Origin: Ptiloglossa arizonensis
Lineage: Eukaryota; Arthropoda; Insecta; Hymenoptera; Colletidae
Assembly (NCBI RefSeq): GCF_051014685.1
Contig: NC_135051.1
Location: forward strand, 17,813,557-17,877,556
Direction: 5' to 3'
Length of the DNA: 64,000 nt
Shown here: one piece after another, positions 12,007-25,867 of the stretch
Position numbering within the stretch: position 1 is the first letter of the stretch
Layout: every line of letters starts with the position of its first letter
Notes under the pieces: generated by a model
What the model was told of the DNA's origin: nothing
What the model saw: only the letters and a program-made list of their open reading frames with translations
Databases searched by the model: none
Made by a program: the position numbers and the translations under genes

Positions 12007-15000
12007 CGTGGGTGGTTGTTAAAGGGAAAAATCGAAGGTGGAACCGAATAAACGGAAAGCTTAAAGGGGAGGTCCGACGCAAGAGGAGGATCAAGCAGAC
12101 GTTTGAGGCGACTGCACCCTTCCTATCTACGCGAGCTTCCGTTTTCACCCCTTGTCCCTCCAGTACTATGCATGCACGGTGGTTGCGATAGATGCGTGCG
12201 CATCGTACGTTGATGTTTTTCTGCGTTATCGGGGAGTGTTGGTGTCTCCCTTATCGCGTATCGGGTGTTTCCACTTTTCTTCCGAGTCGATGTTCCCGGT
12301 TTCCCTACAATCCACTGAAATCGTGGCTCCTCTTTGGAGCGAAATCTCTATCGCACGATGCTGAATGAGATCACAGTGGATAACGGACGGCGTGAATTTG
12401 AACATTTCATTCTAACGAACTATTTATGCTTATAAACGGACGACGTTGTTTGCTTTGTTGTATATCGAGGTTTCCCACTTTTCCCCCGAATGGACTTTCC
12501 ATTCTTTCTTCAACCCTTTGAGATCGTGACTTCTTTAGGAAACATTGTATTGGACGGATAATGAAACGCAACACAACGAACGATAGTGTGAACGTATAAT
12601 ACTTGTAGTACGATTTAAAATACTTTTGTAAAATTAATAATAGAATAATTACTTTATAACCAATAGGGCATAAATTCTTCAGAAATAGTAAGAAATTACA
12701 ATAAATTCATATTCAAGAGGAAGAATAAAATCATTTTACAATCATGGTACTCCATTTTTTTATACAGATTTTAAAATAGAATGGAATACGTAAATTACAA
12801 TTATTTAATAATTTTTTTTATACTATGTAATATTGTATACTATAATGTAAGAATGCATTTCAATCAAGAAGACATTAACTTTGAGTAATGAGATAAAGAA
12901 ATTATCTTTTCTTAATTGTCGATAACCGTTTTTTAATAAAATCGTTAAGGATTTTTAAAGAAACAGCATCACACACATGAAATAAATAGTTTTAATTCTA
13001 GCAAACGTTAACGTAGTTATTGTTTCCTTCGAAATAAATATATTTAAGAAAATCAAGTTGGTCATATTCTGAAGTAGAAACTGAATTTTGTGATCGGACT
13101 CGAATGAATCTAACAAACTCAGTTATTATTGACAAAATTTGTACTTGTAAAAATCACGACGTATTTAATATCGAAAAATAACGAACTCATTCCTGTCATT
13201 CGTGTTCATTTTTTAAACAGGAATTTGTAATTAATATCTGCCTTTATTTTGACTATTATTAATTAATGTTTATTGAAAATTAAATTAAAAATGACAATAA
13301 ATTTGGGCGGTGTATGTATTTCATTAAGTTTAATACAAAAAATTTGTATAAGTACGAATGAGAAGCAAAAGTTTTCTTCAAGAAAAGCAAATACAAAATT
13401 GAACTGGAAATTAAGAAAAGATAAGATCTATATTAAGATAAGTGATCTTTTTTATTTATTTGATATTCATGTATTTATTGAAACTGTAGTTCCAATTTAT
13501 AATTAACAAATTTAAGTTAAACCAGGAAACTTTTTAGTACTCAGTTTCCTTTTGCGAAATATCAACAGTAACTATTTTTTAATAGAGTTGCAAACTGTTT
13601 ACATTAAGTACTTAATTAAATATACAATTTTCATATATATCGAAATTCATATTTATTGTAATTTTAAAGCAACCAATTTGATCAAATTTATTATATTTAA
13701 ACGATTATCTTACTTACCATTTTATAAGAAACATCAAAATTATAGATATAAATAATGAACGAAGTAATAGGAATTTGTATTAAAATAATTAAAAAGTAAA
13801 AAAAAGTGTCATTTATTACAAACAATTAGAAAACAAAAATGACAGTTTTTGCGTATTATCACATATGTCAGCACATGTTTTAATTAGCTGAATATCAACA
13901 AGTGTTAACTGAATAGTTAATAGATACATAAATTCTTCAAGCAAAAATCATATTTTTTTGATAGTTCTTCTCTAAACACAAACAAGTCTATTTTATTTAA
14001 CATGTAAGAATTAATTAAAAAATTAATTCCTAATTATAGTGACATATATCCAATACATCATTTATTGTAGATAATAAGAATTCCATTATTAATAATTAAG
14101 ATATCGATATTTAATTAAACATTATTATTAATACTTTGTATTTATATCAATTATTAAATACTTAATTAACTGTACAAATTAACTATATGACGAGAATGAA
14201 TTGTCAGTAAATCATTATTGGATTAGAAAATAATGATACAATATATTCTTAATTAGTTATCATTATTAACCCATATATAAATGAATGTAATAATCGCTAA
14301 GTTGAAGGCAGTTTGTTAATCGGTAAATACTAATCAAAAATTACCAATTGCCAATCATGTGATTGCAAAGCTAATTTAATTTGTCAACATTTGCTAAAAA
14401 TAATTCTTTACGTATTTAATTTAAATTTTGTAAAATCAGAGCCGAGCAAGCAAGAGCCATGTTATTATATGTTTAATTTACACAACAATCTACAGTAAAT
14501 AATATGAATATTTTTTCTATGTTTTAAGCAGTATAACATACAACATTGCGATTCTAATAAAATGACCTTTTTTGAGAGCAATGTTTTAAAACACGATACA
14601 AACAAAAAATATATTTAAAATTACTTCAAAAAATGTTCTGCACCATAGTCATAGTATGTTAATGCAACGTTTATACCATTAATTTATTTCATATATCATT
14701 GGCCTAAAACAATTTTACTTTAATCGGAATAATTATGACAAAAACAGATGATATAATAACAATTATCCTCTACAATTTTTTTTGATTAAAAAAGTTTTAA
14801 TTCTCCGTAATTGTTTTTAAAATCCGTAAGAAACTTAATAGAAGTTTCAATCAAAAACAAAAAAAAAAAACAATAATTTAATTAAGTTGTAATTACTTCC
14901 TCCAGAATTGATTCTTTGTATCCTTTTTTACAAAGAATTCCTAGTACTTTCAGAGAAAATTGCTTATTTTTTGTTGATATCAAAAGACGAAAAAACCCTC

Positions 15001-15058
15001 TTTTTTAAATGTAGTAATAAATACAAATTTGTTTCTTTTATCTGGATATTTCTGATAT
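12007..15058. other. Intergenic: SLC38 upstream region and Tak1 3' flank
   Basis: The first about 600 bases are less AT-rich and lie directly upstream of the transporter start, so they probably hold its promoter and 5' UTR. From about 12600 the sequence becomes extremely AT-rich, with only chance-like open frames. The right end should contain the Tak1 3' UTR. I see no further gene here. Confidence 0.6.
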
Positions 15059-18000
15059 TCAGGAGTGTCTAGAAGGATCTTGACAAGGTACCACAAACCA
15101 TCCATTGTTTCCTGAAACTGCAGGACCCATCATTTGAGCATTAGTCAAAAGAGCACTATTTATTCTCTGGTTCTTCATTATTTCCAATTGACGTTTTAGA
15201 TTTCGATACAGCTTTATTAAGGATTCCTATAATCAGAAGACAGATTTTAATTCATTATATTCAATCATAAATAAAAAAATGGAAATATGTTTTACAATTT
15301 GTTACATAGCCATCTAACAAAATTCACATTTCTTTGACTTTATCAGTACAAGATTTTAGTATAGTTTAACTTACTTTCTCATCTTCAAGTTTTCTAAGTT
15401 CCTCCTGTTGTCTTAAACTGTCTATAGTCAAATTTTTAAGCATTTCGTTCTTGTGTTGTCCCAGGAGGGCTATTTCCGTTTGTACCTTCAAATATTCCTG
15501 TGCTAGTTGCTTGTGCTCTTCAAAAATTTCTTTTGATCTTTCACAAGTTTGATCCGGTGTCAGTGGCCTCAGATCTGCATCCAACAGACGATACACATTG
15601 TCCAGGTCTTCATTGGTTGTACTATTACCTGTTAACCAATAATGAACATCGGTTAATATTTAAGTAATTAAGAATGAATTATTTATTTTAACCATCCTAA
15701 AATATTTTTGCTACAAATACCTTTTAAACTATTTTCTATAATATGTTCCCCCAGGTGATTTAAGCATAGGATGAATAATGATTTTTGACACCCAAAAAAC
15801 ATAAGGCTTCTTGAAAATGGTCAAAGAAAACTAATTCGATTAAACTCATTTTTAATGATAAATTTACAGTAATTTCTGTACAGTTCTCAAAATACTTGAA
15901 TGGTCATCTAGTCAAATGATTTTACTACAAAGTAATTTATTCAATATTTGAGACATATTAACATATTATCATTCATTTAAAAAGAAGTGAAAGGAATAAT
16001 CTGTTTCTTCTGATTTTGTTTTTTAAAAAATTCATGAATAATATAAAAAAAAATAGTTTTTCTCACTAGTCAGTTCTTCACTTTTTAATGAATGCAACAA
16101 ACTTTTTGATTTTTTTCTATATATAGTACAAATTTATGATAAATTTATTTTAACTTCAAATTAATTTCAGAACTTTTATATTCATTTGTGGGACAACAAT
16201 TGTATGTTAATTCTTCAATCTATATTAAAGAAACTCATGTCACATTTTAGATAAAAATACTCTATTATTGTGTGCAACATGAATTAGACTTTATCAATTC
16301 CACATTAATTTACATCAAACTACATTATTTATACCATTAGTTTAATTGATTTGGGTGTTAAAACTTATTTTGCTTCTTTCAATCTTATTTCAATAAGATT
16401 AAATAACTTCAAACTTTAATTCTGCGGTAAAGTTACAAGTAATTATGCCTTGGATGAACAATTGAACTTCACTGACAAACAGTGAAACTTTGAATCCCTA
16501 TTTACCTACTCCAAATTCCCCGATTTTAAACACCTTATCTTTCCTGACAATGAAGAAAACAAACAAAAGTACTAACGCAATAGGACCCAGCACCGCTTTA
16601 GGGTGTCCGTGGTTACGATGTTTGGGTATTCCTCGCACATTTCCAAATGCTGGAGCCTATCGAGGCTTCGTTCATAATAAAATCAAGGTTCTCACATGAA
16701 ATGTGTCACGTCGATCAATGTCCACAAACCACTTGAATTCCGAAAGTATTAACTGATCGAACGGCAAAAAAAAGGAGGTAAAAATTCGTAAGAATGAGCT
16801 TTCCGATAAAGAGGATAGTAGAAAAAGAAGAAAGAAGAGGAAAGACCGTCGTTCTTGATGGTGGGTCGGAAGAGTACTAAACAAACGTGCATCTATATTG
16901 GGCCTGGTGAGTCAGCCACACCTGCTTCGAGGTATCCCCCACCAGACAGGACGTGCAAGCACGAGCCAAGAAGAAAATACGATTCTTCAGCTCTTGATTC
17001 ATCTTCAGGGCTGATTAAGCCGAAACTTTGATTTTTATGGTGATATCACGGTGAACAACTGAAGAATCATTTTTGAGAACAACGAACAAAAATATATATT
17101 GAGAAAATGCCAAAAATAGATTCAAACAGCTCTGGTAGACAAACGCTACGTTGTGTTCTTAATGCAGTGCTAATTTTAATTGTACTTCAGGAAATAAAGA
17201 CCGCTGATCTTTACCATTAAATATCTCGTGAATTATTAAACGCCGTACCTCTAGACCTCTCACTCCATATATCGTTAGATTCGGTATCTTACTCCTGTCA
17301 TTAAAAAAAACACCATTAAGAATTCAGTATTATATCCGTGAACCTCCTCTTATTAGTCTGATTTTATATAATCTCTTTGAGACTTCGTGTTTATTTACTA
17401 TTTTGTTTTTATTGTAGCTTTTTAGAATGCGACCTTTATTACCGTCGATAGGTGTCAATCAAGAACAGATTCCACCGATTAGTCGTCAGTTAAATTTAGT
17501 ATAGCTGCACAATGTGACTGTTTTCGCGGGCCCTTTGCCAGGGTAGATTTCGCCGATCGACGAACTCCAAAGGAATTCGTCACGGCGAAATCACAGCATG
17601 CCAGGTGCAACATTTAAGTTCTCTACAATTCCACTTTTATACATCTCATTCATAAATAACAAAGGATGGTAATGTAAAATTACACGAATATATAAATATA
17701 TACAAATAAGAATATAAATACTTTACATTTAATGCGACCAACTTTTACAATAAACTGTTTAAAATTGAAATTGTTAATTCAAACCCAAATTGCTACATTC
17801 GAAATATACACACTTGCATCTATAAATTAATTTCAATCTTGTACCAATTATTTACAACTCCATTTACTTATTTATTGAATAATATTTATTTTAACTATTG
17901 TCAATTATATAAATTAAAAAATACCTATTATATATTTGAAACATTTTACATTCAACCATTAAAATATAAACGAAAAATATATAATTTAAAAGTTTTTGTT

Positions 18001-21000
18001 GTAAACTTGATTGATGTTAAACTTATGTAAATTATATACTTTACAAAAACATAATAATGTAATTGAAATTATATTCATTAATATTAATTACTTAAAAAAG
18101 TTTATGGATGGCGACAATAGGTCTGAGCACACACATTCCGAACTAAAAGCAAGGTTTTGTGGAACATACGGAGAACGTTATTTTGGGATTAGAGTACTAT
18201 CGCGGTGAGTCACAAATTCGAAGCCCTCGCCCCCAAGCGAGTTCCCCTTCGTTTGCAGTTATAGAACGACGAGCTCATCAAGGAATAGCAATTTAATTAT
18301 TTACATTATATGATTTCTAGACGATAAGTAGAAACAAATGTTTTTTGATCAAATAAAACAAAAAAAACAAAGATAATTTTTTTTATCTGAATACTAATAT
18401 AAAAATAGTACAATCATAAAATAAATATTTCACTGAGAAAAGTAGAACATCTTAAAATATGTAATATTAAATTATTTATAAATTAAATGCTTTATAAAAC
18501 TATGGAACTTACTTTGTGCAGTATTTTTTGCTTTCAATACAGGTGAGTCTAATGGTGGGTCAGAACTCGGTAATTCCCAAGCATTCTGTAATTACAGACA
18601 TAAAATTATATTACAAAAATAATTATGAAAATGCATGTTAAAAAAAAACATAACACAAGAACACTAACATAAAAATATTATACAATCTTTCCAGTGGTTC
18701 AAGTAATAAGACAAGAACTATCTTAAAGACATTAAAAATACAAAAATAAAATATTTTTTTATGATCTCATTACATTATGATTATTATTAGTAACCATTAT
18801 ATACAATAGTTATACAAATTATTATTTAAATAAATATTATAAAATTTAAATTAACGATACTAACCGGTTCGCAATCAATATGAAGTGGTGCAAAATTTTT
18901 GTTCTGGAATTTGTTATGATTTGTATTGTCTAATGAATTATTTTTACATGAAACATCCTTGAAGTCACACAATTGAGTCGATGAACTATCTTTTCCATTA
19001 GGAATTTCTGATTTTTCTTTGGAAGCAGGTACGTTAACTGTAATAGTACCATTAGCAGCATATCCATTTATTTGAGAGTCCAAAGTGCTAGTCACATCTA
19101 AAGTATCATCTTTAGAAACATGGTTTTCATTAACTTGCTCTGACTCAATACCTATATGATAATAAAAATACTTTATGAATGTCAATCTATGTACATTCTA
19201 TTTAAAATTATTTTTTTTACAATATTTTTGCCTAATTCATCAATAAATTCTTTCTACTACGAATGTGCACATCATAAGTTTTATTTCTTATATATCTATA
19301 AGTACTACACATACTTAAGGAATATTCAACAGGTTCCAAATGACCATCAAAAAATTGTGACAGGGTTGTCATTATTTCTACAACTTCATCCATTGATGGC
19401 CTTTCTTCAGGAGATATATGCCAACACCTGAAAAAATAAATCATTTATATTTCATTGGATAAAAACAATTTATGAAAGTATTAACCTTGAAACTATAAAT
19501 ATATTTTGTTATTTAGACTATGTCGAATTTAACACTGTGTAAGATTGTATAAAATATTATACATTTAATAGTTGTATATATTGTGCTAGTATAGTTGATA
19601 ATCTATTCAAATAAATTAAGTACAGATGAACCTGCAGTAAATGATATTTGGTTTAAAATCAGCACCTGAAATATTAAAAACAAAATGTGTCAACACTATT
19701 CCCATGATGGTTTAGGAAATAAACATGAAAGCGATATAAAATGTAAAATGTATTCAGAAAGTCATAATGTGAAGTGAAATTCAGAACTAAACAACTGTTA
19801 ATATACATTTTATAATGTTAAATAACATGGAGACCTGTACACAGTGATAAAGCAAGTATTCAGAGTTTTTTTAAATCTTTCAGTATTTATACAGTTTTTA
19901 TAACCATGAATTTTTTTTTAAATATTCCCTACATATGTCCTCTTATTTTGAGAACAAGAACTTACAATTTATATGTAAATAAAATCAAAACGAGCATTAT
20001 ACACATAGCAAGAATTAACACAGATTAATGATACACATTTTAAAAAGCAAATCTATTTTTCAAGTACAATCGATCAATTTTAAAGTATTAAATGACTTAA
20101 AAAGCACTAGTAATAAACTTCACAAATTGACTCAACAAACAGAACACTGTAAGTAAACCTACAAATTAGTAAAACAGTACTATGATTCATATGTAAAAAA
20201 GAGTTATACTGAGAAATGATGCAAACCATTGAAAAGAACACAATGTTTTTATAGAGAAATACACTGATCTTAGAAGTAGTGTATACATAGGCTGCAACAA
20301 AGTATATTTAATAATCTTGGTGTGGTATCTAGAATTTATAAGAGAATGTTTATTATTAAATCTATAAATTACAAGACACATTATAATAAAGAACTTTTAA
20401 AATATTTTTTTATACCTTTAATTTAGAAGAAAATAGACAAAGAAAACTGCACTAATTTTTTTTAAGTAAAATATTGTCTATTTTAATTTTCATTCATATT
20501 TATATTATATTTAAAAAAGCAGTACACATATTTTACTCTGTATCTAATTCTTTTCAAATTTTTTTTAAACAACTTCAAAAGTTTACTAAAAAATAAATTC
20601 CAACAAGTTTAATTCCAAAAAGTTTCTTAAAATTCCAAAATTGGATTTTTATAAATGATGTACTAGAAAAAATAGGTACCTGAAGTAATAGAAACCTTCC
20701 TTTAATACATTCTTTTCTGTTAAAACTATTTAACAGTTGTTTCCTTCTACCAACAATACAGAGTTCAGAACTAAATGCACACAACTACAAAAATAAGAAA
20801 AACTATCTGTCATAACTTTAATTTCCTTTTCTAGAATTCTTTAAATACATATCTTCCTGAAAGCTATCGAAGACTAACTATGAACTTATCGAATTTCTAA
20901 ACAATGTCTGCAGCTACTATGAATTCAATGATTGTATTTATTAATCCTATCTTCTTCCTGAATTCAAAATTTTCCCTTCCACATTTCATTATTAGAAAAG

Positions 21001-24000
21001 TTTATGATAAAAATAACTGGGAGCATTTATAAAATTTCTCACAACGAAATCCACTTGCAGTATCATAGACATCAAATTGAGAAAAAATCACTCCTTCTAA
21101 CATTCAATCATCACGAAATAAACAAAAGGGAAAGTAGTTGAGTCATTAGACTCAATGGAATCCATAATGGACAAGTATCATTGAAGACAATTTCACTTAC
21201 CACTAAACTTTGCTCCCAGTGCCTAAACTTCGAAGGGGATGAAAGAGTGGATCGCTGTCTCGAAGGAGAATCCAGAGTTGCTAAAAGACCCCAATTTCTT
21301 TAATGAAAATTTTATGATGAACTATGTGCCCCAATCTTCACCCTCACCTAGGATAAAACCTAAAATTCATAAGAAGAAATTTAGAAAAGCTCTAAATAAA
21401 GGTGAAAAACAATCTCAGAGCGAATGAAGTTTCCACAATTACATCTTGTGGACAAATAGAAAACGTATTAAAGACTACCACAAAGATTTTCCGAATTTAA
21501 AATCGGTTGAAATAATGAAACAGTATCCATTTTACCATGAAGAATGAATTGAATTGTGGAACATTTACATTAGTGAAGAAAAATATTCATCCCTTTAGAA
21601 TCTACTAAAATATTTTATTCATAACGATGTGGGCACAGTGTACATAAAAATTTTAAATGTATAGTACACTGATTTTATCGTAACCAGCGATAAAGGAAAT
21701 ACGAACATTGTGAAGAGGATACAAGATTGCTGAAGAAATTTTATATGACACAAACAACTGTTATAATTAAATGTGCTTGCATTTGAAGAGAAATTTCGTG
21801 ATGAAAAAAATATAACCATTATGTTTACTGTAATCATTACTCATATTGTATTTATAAAAATATTTTCTGTTTACGCTTCAATAGATTTATTTTATAACAT
21901 ATTCTACCATCAAGCAAGATGTATTTCTGGTACATTTTTTTCAAAAAAGATTAGTATAATACTTATTAATTTTGTCTTTTTAATATTTGTACTACAAACA
22001 ACAATGTTACCTTTCAATGGTTTAAATAACTATAAATGATATTGTACTTTTATTTTATAGTGTGCTAATACTCTGATACTTTTGAGTGATAATTAATATG
22101 TACAAAAAACTATTGCCTTTGACATATCTACCTATTTCTCTAGATAATTGTTTGTCTAATTATTTTCTTTTTATATCTATTTACCTATTTGCATCTATTT
22201 CTCTATCTGTCTAAATGCATGTATATGCCTATCAGTGATTGATGAAAATCAGAAATATATAAAAGTAATGTTATACTTGTACACATGAATCAAGTCTCAA
22301 ATTCATTATTAATTTGACACCATTGACAGATGAACTATACCAGCATATTGTAAACAAGTGGAATTTAAACAATCATTGAACTCAAAGTCAAACTTCGATT
22401 AATTCCAAGAACCTCAGAATTCATTCACACATTCATTCTGAAATATAATATATATTAATATATGTATATAAAGTGCAATTTCTTCAACCATATCAATTTA
22501 ATCATATTCTTTAATCTCAACTTCAAAATATTATATTACTTCTATTATAACCAATCACTAAGAAATCTAAAAAATACTGAATTTAAAAAACATTGCAATT
22601 GCAAAAAAATTTCATGAAACTCTTATTTTTTAAAAAAGCAAATATATTTTTAATAATATTTTTTGGATAACTATAATTACAAAAATATTTTTCATTATTC
22701 ACTTGAAATATCATTTTTTGGAACTGCAAATATATTGCTGACAATACTGATAGGTACCTGGTCATGAGATCTTCAATTGGTTTTGGACAGCCTTCAATTA
22801 AAGGAGGCCTCTGGCCCACATGCACTGCCCACATTATTCTATATGCTGAGCCACCAATTTCATCAAATGGTTTCTTCCTGGATAATATTTCCCATAGAAT
22901 AACACCCCAACTGAATACATCACACTTTTCTGTGTATTTAGAACCTTCAAATACTTCTGGAGCCATCCAAGCAGCAGAACCTTTATTATTAGTCATGTAT
23001 GTATTTAAATCACAAGCTGTGCCAAAGTCACAAATTTTAAGAGTTTGTCCACCCATCACTAATAACAGATTTGGTGGTTTTAAGTCTCTGAAAAAACAAA
23101 TGAAAGTAATATTTATTATAAAAATTACAATAACAATTCAGGAATTAAAATATTAATAACAAGAATAATAAAATCTTCAAATAACATATTACATTTCTGT
23201 TAATTTCAAAGTAAGTTTTCAATAAATAAAAATGTACAAATAGATATTAATTTGTTATACCTATGTATCAATGGTTTTGGTTTCATATTATGAAGATATG
23301 CAACACCACGTGCACATTGTAGAGCCCAGCTCATTGCATGACCTGCAGTATACCGTGGCTGAGGATTACAATGCAAGACTGTAAAATACACATAAAATAA
23401 TAAATAATAGTTGACGTTAGTTAATACTAATAAACAAATAAATAAAAAAATAAAGTAAAATGTTCATGTACTAAATAAAAATTAACAAAAATTCCTACTT
23501 CATTGTCTTTTGTATTAAATATAATCATTATTACTATTGCTTACTAATTTTACAATAACAAATAAAACAAAAGATAGAAGAAAACTTATTTGATAAACAA
23601 TAATATTGGTAAATATATACAAACATTGTACATGAATAACTAAAACAAAATTTTATAAAATAAAAAATAAAAGTGAGATACCATTGTATAAGGAACCTCC
23701 TTCTGCATATTCCATAACCAAACAAACTGGATTTTTAGTGCATGCGCCATAGAGTTTAACAATATTGGGGTGCATAACTCTTGATAATTGCCTCACTTCT
23801 ACTGTAAAGGCTTTTTTTTCACCTTCCGAATTTATATACTTCACAGCAACATATTGTCCCCTCCATTTTCCTTTCCATACTACTCCAAAAGAACCTTTTC
23901 CTACTACCTGCATAGAAAATACATTTTTTCTATATAACATAAAACCATATAAAACAATAAAAATATATTTTTCTTAAAGTCTTAAAATCGTTACAATCAA

Positions 24001-24647
24001 AGAAATTCATATGAATAACATTTTTCTAAATAATTACTAATCAAATAAAGTCCATTATTAAAATAAAATTATCATAAAAACTATTACACGACAAGAAGAA
24101 AATAATTAGAGGAGACATTGAAAATAATTTAAATCTGAACATTATTTCACTAATGTTTTTTAAATATTCTAACTTCAAATTGATAATTTTATTTATTTTA
24201 AATTAAACTAATTTGTCATAATCTATGTTAAATTGTAAGAAGTAATAAATAAAGTAGCAATTGATTAAAACAAAATGTATTTCATAATTTTTATTCTATA
24301 ATTTTTTTGAATGAAAATTTATTTCTAAATCTTAACTTCAAAACTTCAATATAAAATGTCCAAGTACATTTTGTTAATAGCTACAATTCTTTTTTTAAGT
24401 CTTCTGAAGTTGTTTAGGTTATGTTTAAAAAAATATCAATAAATAAATTGTGAAAATTACAAATAACTAGAACAAATCAATATTTTGTAAATATTATGTT
24501 ACATAATAAGAAAACGTTGAAACTTGATTTTTTGAAAGAATTAAATGAAGGACTACATTGTTAAGATACCTGCTCGGTTTCAATTTCATCGTAATTAATT
24601 TCTTCAACAAACTGCTGCTGATGGCTTATTAACTCTTTACCCGCCAT
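15059..24647 (-). CDS. Tak1: TGF-beta activated kinase 1, MAP3K7 (9 exons, 548 aa)
   Basis: Cytoplasmic Ser/Thr MAP kinase kinase kinase that feeds JNK and NF-kappaB (in insects, Imd immune) signalling with TAB proteins. Coding exons are 24647-24570, 23907-23682, 23378-23261, 23087-22758, 19427-19315, 19151-18865, 18585-18513, 15628-15375 and 15226-15059. Phases agree throughout, giving 549 codons with the stop. The glycine loop GKGSFGVV sits near residues 29-36 and the VAVK lysine at 49. HRDLKPPN has its catalytic Asp at 142, and the DFG Asp is at 161. The activation loop [18 protein letters not shown] keeps the Thr/Ser sites matching human T178, T184, T187 and S192. A polar linker (about 260-370) leads to a coiled coil, [19 protein letters not shown], the conserved TAB2/3-binding tail. 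All catalytic residues are present. Confidence 0.97.
16498..16656 (-). CDS. Possible exon of a small membrane protein nested in a Tak1 intron (unidentified)
   Basis: Reading the minus strand from an acceptor-like TAG at 16657-16659 gives a 52-residue open frame ending at a TAG stop. It reads [20 protein letters not shown], then a hydrophobic helix (about residues 21-37, [17 protein letters not shown]), then a basic tail starting [13 protein letters not shown]. The basic-helix-basic layout looks protein-like and local composition is richer in GC than its surroundings. No in-frame ATG precedes it, so a further upstream exon is required. I do not recognise the family. It could equally be a chance frame in a degenerate insertion. 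Confidence 0.25.
   Translation of the reverse strand, partial: APAFGNVRGIPKHRNHGHPKAVLGPIALVLLFVFFIVRKDKVFKIGEFGVGK
17546..17592. repeat. Compact CpG-rich hairpin in a Tak1 intron
   Basis: Outer arms GATTTCGCCG (17546-17555) and CGGCGAAATC (17583-17592) pair perfectly. Inner arms GACGAA (17559-17564) and TTCGTC (17576-17581) extend the stem after a small asymmetric internal loop. The terminal loop is 11 nt. It sits in a GC-rich islet inside an otherwise AT-rich intron. It is shorter than a usual microRNA precursor, and I assign no function. Confidence 0.7.
19428..22757. other. Large Tak1 intron, mostly AT-rich filler
   Basis: Intron between the fourth and fifth Tak1 coding exons. It is AT-rich with degenerate TATC-like simple sequence near 22130-22220. 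The only candidate coding piece is the short plus-strand frame at 21239-21427, listed separately. Confidence 0.6.
21239..21427 (+). CDS. Unidentified 62-codon open frame inside a Tak1 intron
   Basis: The frame starts [20 protein letters not shown] and ends in a Lys/Ser-rich tail (about residues 40-62) before TGA. It is antisense to Tak1. Its codon choice is less AT-biased than the surrounding intron and its charge pattern looks protein-like. It has no clear splice sites or promoter, and I do not recognise a family. It may be a processed fragment of a gene elsewhere, a transposon remnant or chance. Confidence 0.2.
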   Translation: MKEWIAVSKENPELLKDPNFFNENFMMNYVPQSSPSPRIKPKIHKKKFRKALNKGEKQSQSE

Positions 24648-25867
24648 CACATACAGTCGACATCACATTTATTTCAGGGCACATTTAATTATCGAGCAAA
24701 TTTATCACGTTTAAATGTTTATTCAAACTTCAAGCTCAAGCTTTTTTAATATTTTCCGTTTTATTAACATTTAGAAGGTATGCTAGTGAAGGAATGCATC
24801 GATAAACGTTTCTCATTCGATATATCGATATATTGAAACACGATCCATCGTTAAACATGGAGAATATGATGAAACGTATCAAATTTTTTTGTTCAAATTA
24901 ATCGAATCATATAATTGAAATTACGTAGATTAAATGTAAATATATATACACACACACACACCACACGCACACGCACATATATATATATATATATATTTTT
25001 ATATACACATGTGTGTGTATACACATTTAGATAATTACAACGTGCAGATATATGTAGTTGTTTATGGTAACAGATTTTTTTAATAGATAATATATCATCC
25101 AATCATAAGCCTACTTTTTCATGTACAGTCGCGAATTTTTGAATTAACAATTTACTATTTTAAAGTACCAAATTATAAAACATTATACAGTATGATAAAT
25201 GTATTGTGAATTTCATATTTTTTCGAAGACAAATATACCATCTTTTTTATTGAAACTTATTGACAACACTTATAAATGGAAAGAATATATGACTTTTATA
25301 AATTGCACGTGCATAGATCGTTTCAAATAACAAATTGATAAGGTTTACTTAGATTCGAGATTCTCCTTCTAAAAGATATTTTGTATCGTATTCCTAGGAA
25401 AATTTACTTCGTTCCCATTTTAAAGAAAAGTCACCAGCCCAATACCAACCAAGACGTTGGCCGAGAAAAGGAAAGATTTCATGAGATGATAAAATTGAAT
25501 ATAAACAGAACTTATTGCATGATCAAAATTTCATTGGTTTGTTATGTCGACATAATTTTCTACCTGAGGTGTATTTTAGATCCAATGAAATTTTATTGCA
25601 TTTAGAAAATATCCTTTTGCCAATGACTCTGAGCAGTCACGTGGTTTTGTTTAGATGTATTTAATTTTTTATTTATTTAAAACCTGAACCAAAAAATCAT
25701 TCTAAACTACACTTTTATGAAATCCTTTTTGACTTTGATTGTTATAAAATTATGACCATCTGCCAATGACAAAGATCTGTCCTTATTTGACCAATCATTT
25801 TCCACTAACTTCTCTCTATTAATGCCTGCATAAATTTGAAGTATATTCTTCATAACATTTTTTGTCT
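24648..25867. other. Intergenic region between divergent Tak1 and AGPAT genes
   Basis: About 1.2 kb between the Tak1 start codon (minus) and the likely first AGPAT exon (plus). It should hold both promoters and 5' UTRs. A CA/TA microsatellite lies at about 24945-25010. I see no other coding sequence. Confidence 0.55.
24945..25010. repeat. CA/TA compound microsatellite
   Basis: Alternating (CA)n then (TA)n runs between Tak1 and the AGPAT gene, with TG repeats trailing to about 25020. Confidence 0.85.

Larger units (their letters stand above)
15629..18512. other. Large Tak1 intron with GC-richer islets
   Basis: Intron between the seventh and eighth Tak1 coding exons. Most of it is AT-rich, but about 16550-17000, 17440-17620 and 18110-18260 are clearly richer in GC and CpG. 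They contain a short minus-strand open frame (16498-16656) and a hairpin (17546-17592), both listed separately. They could be an internal promoter, a small nested gene or old insertions. I cannot decide from sequence alone. Confidence 0.5.

Noticed and set aside
18011..18208. 65-codon plus-strand frame ending near a GTGAGT donor-like site in a Tak1 intron
   Set aside because: The first half is AT-rich filler. Only the GC-rich end is unusual, and it lacks a recognisable product; it is mentioned with the islets instead.
18210..18235. TTCGAAGCCC-like sequence resembling a tRNA T-loop
   Set aside because: No matching acceptor stem, D-arm or anticodon stem is present around it.
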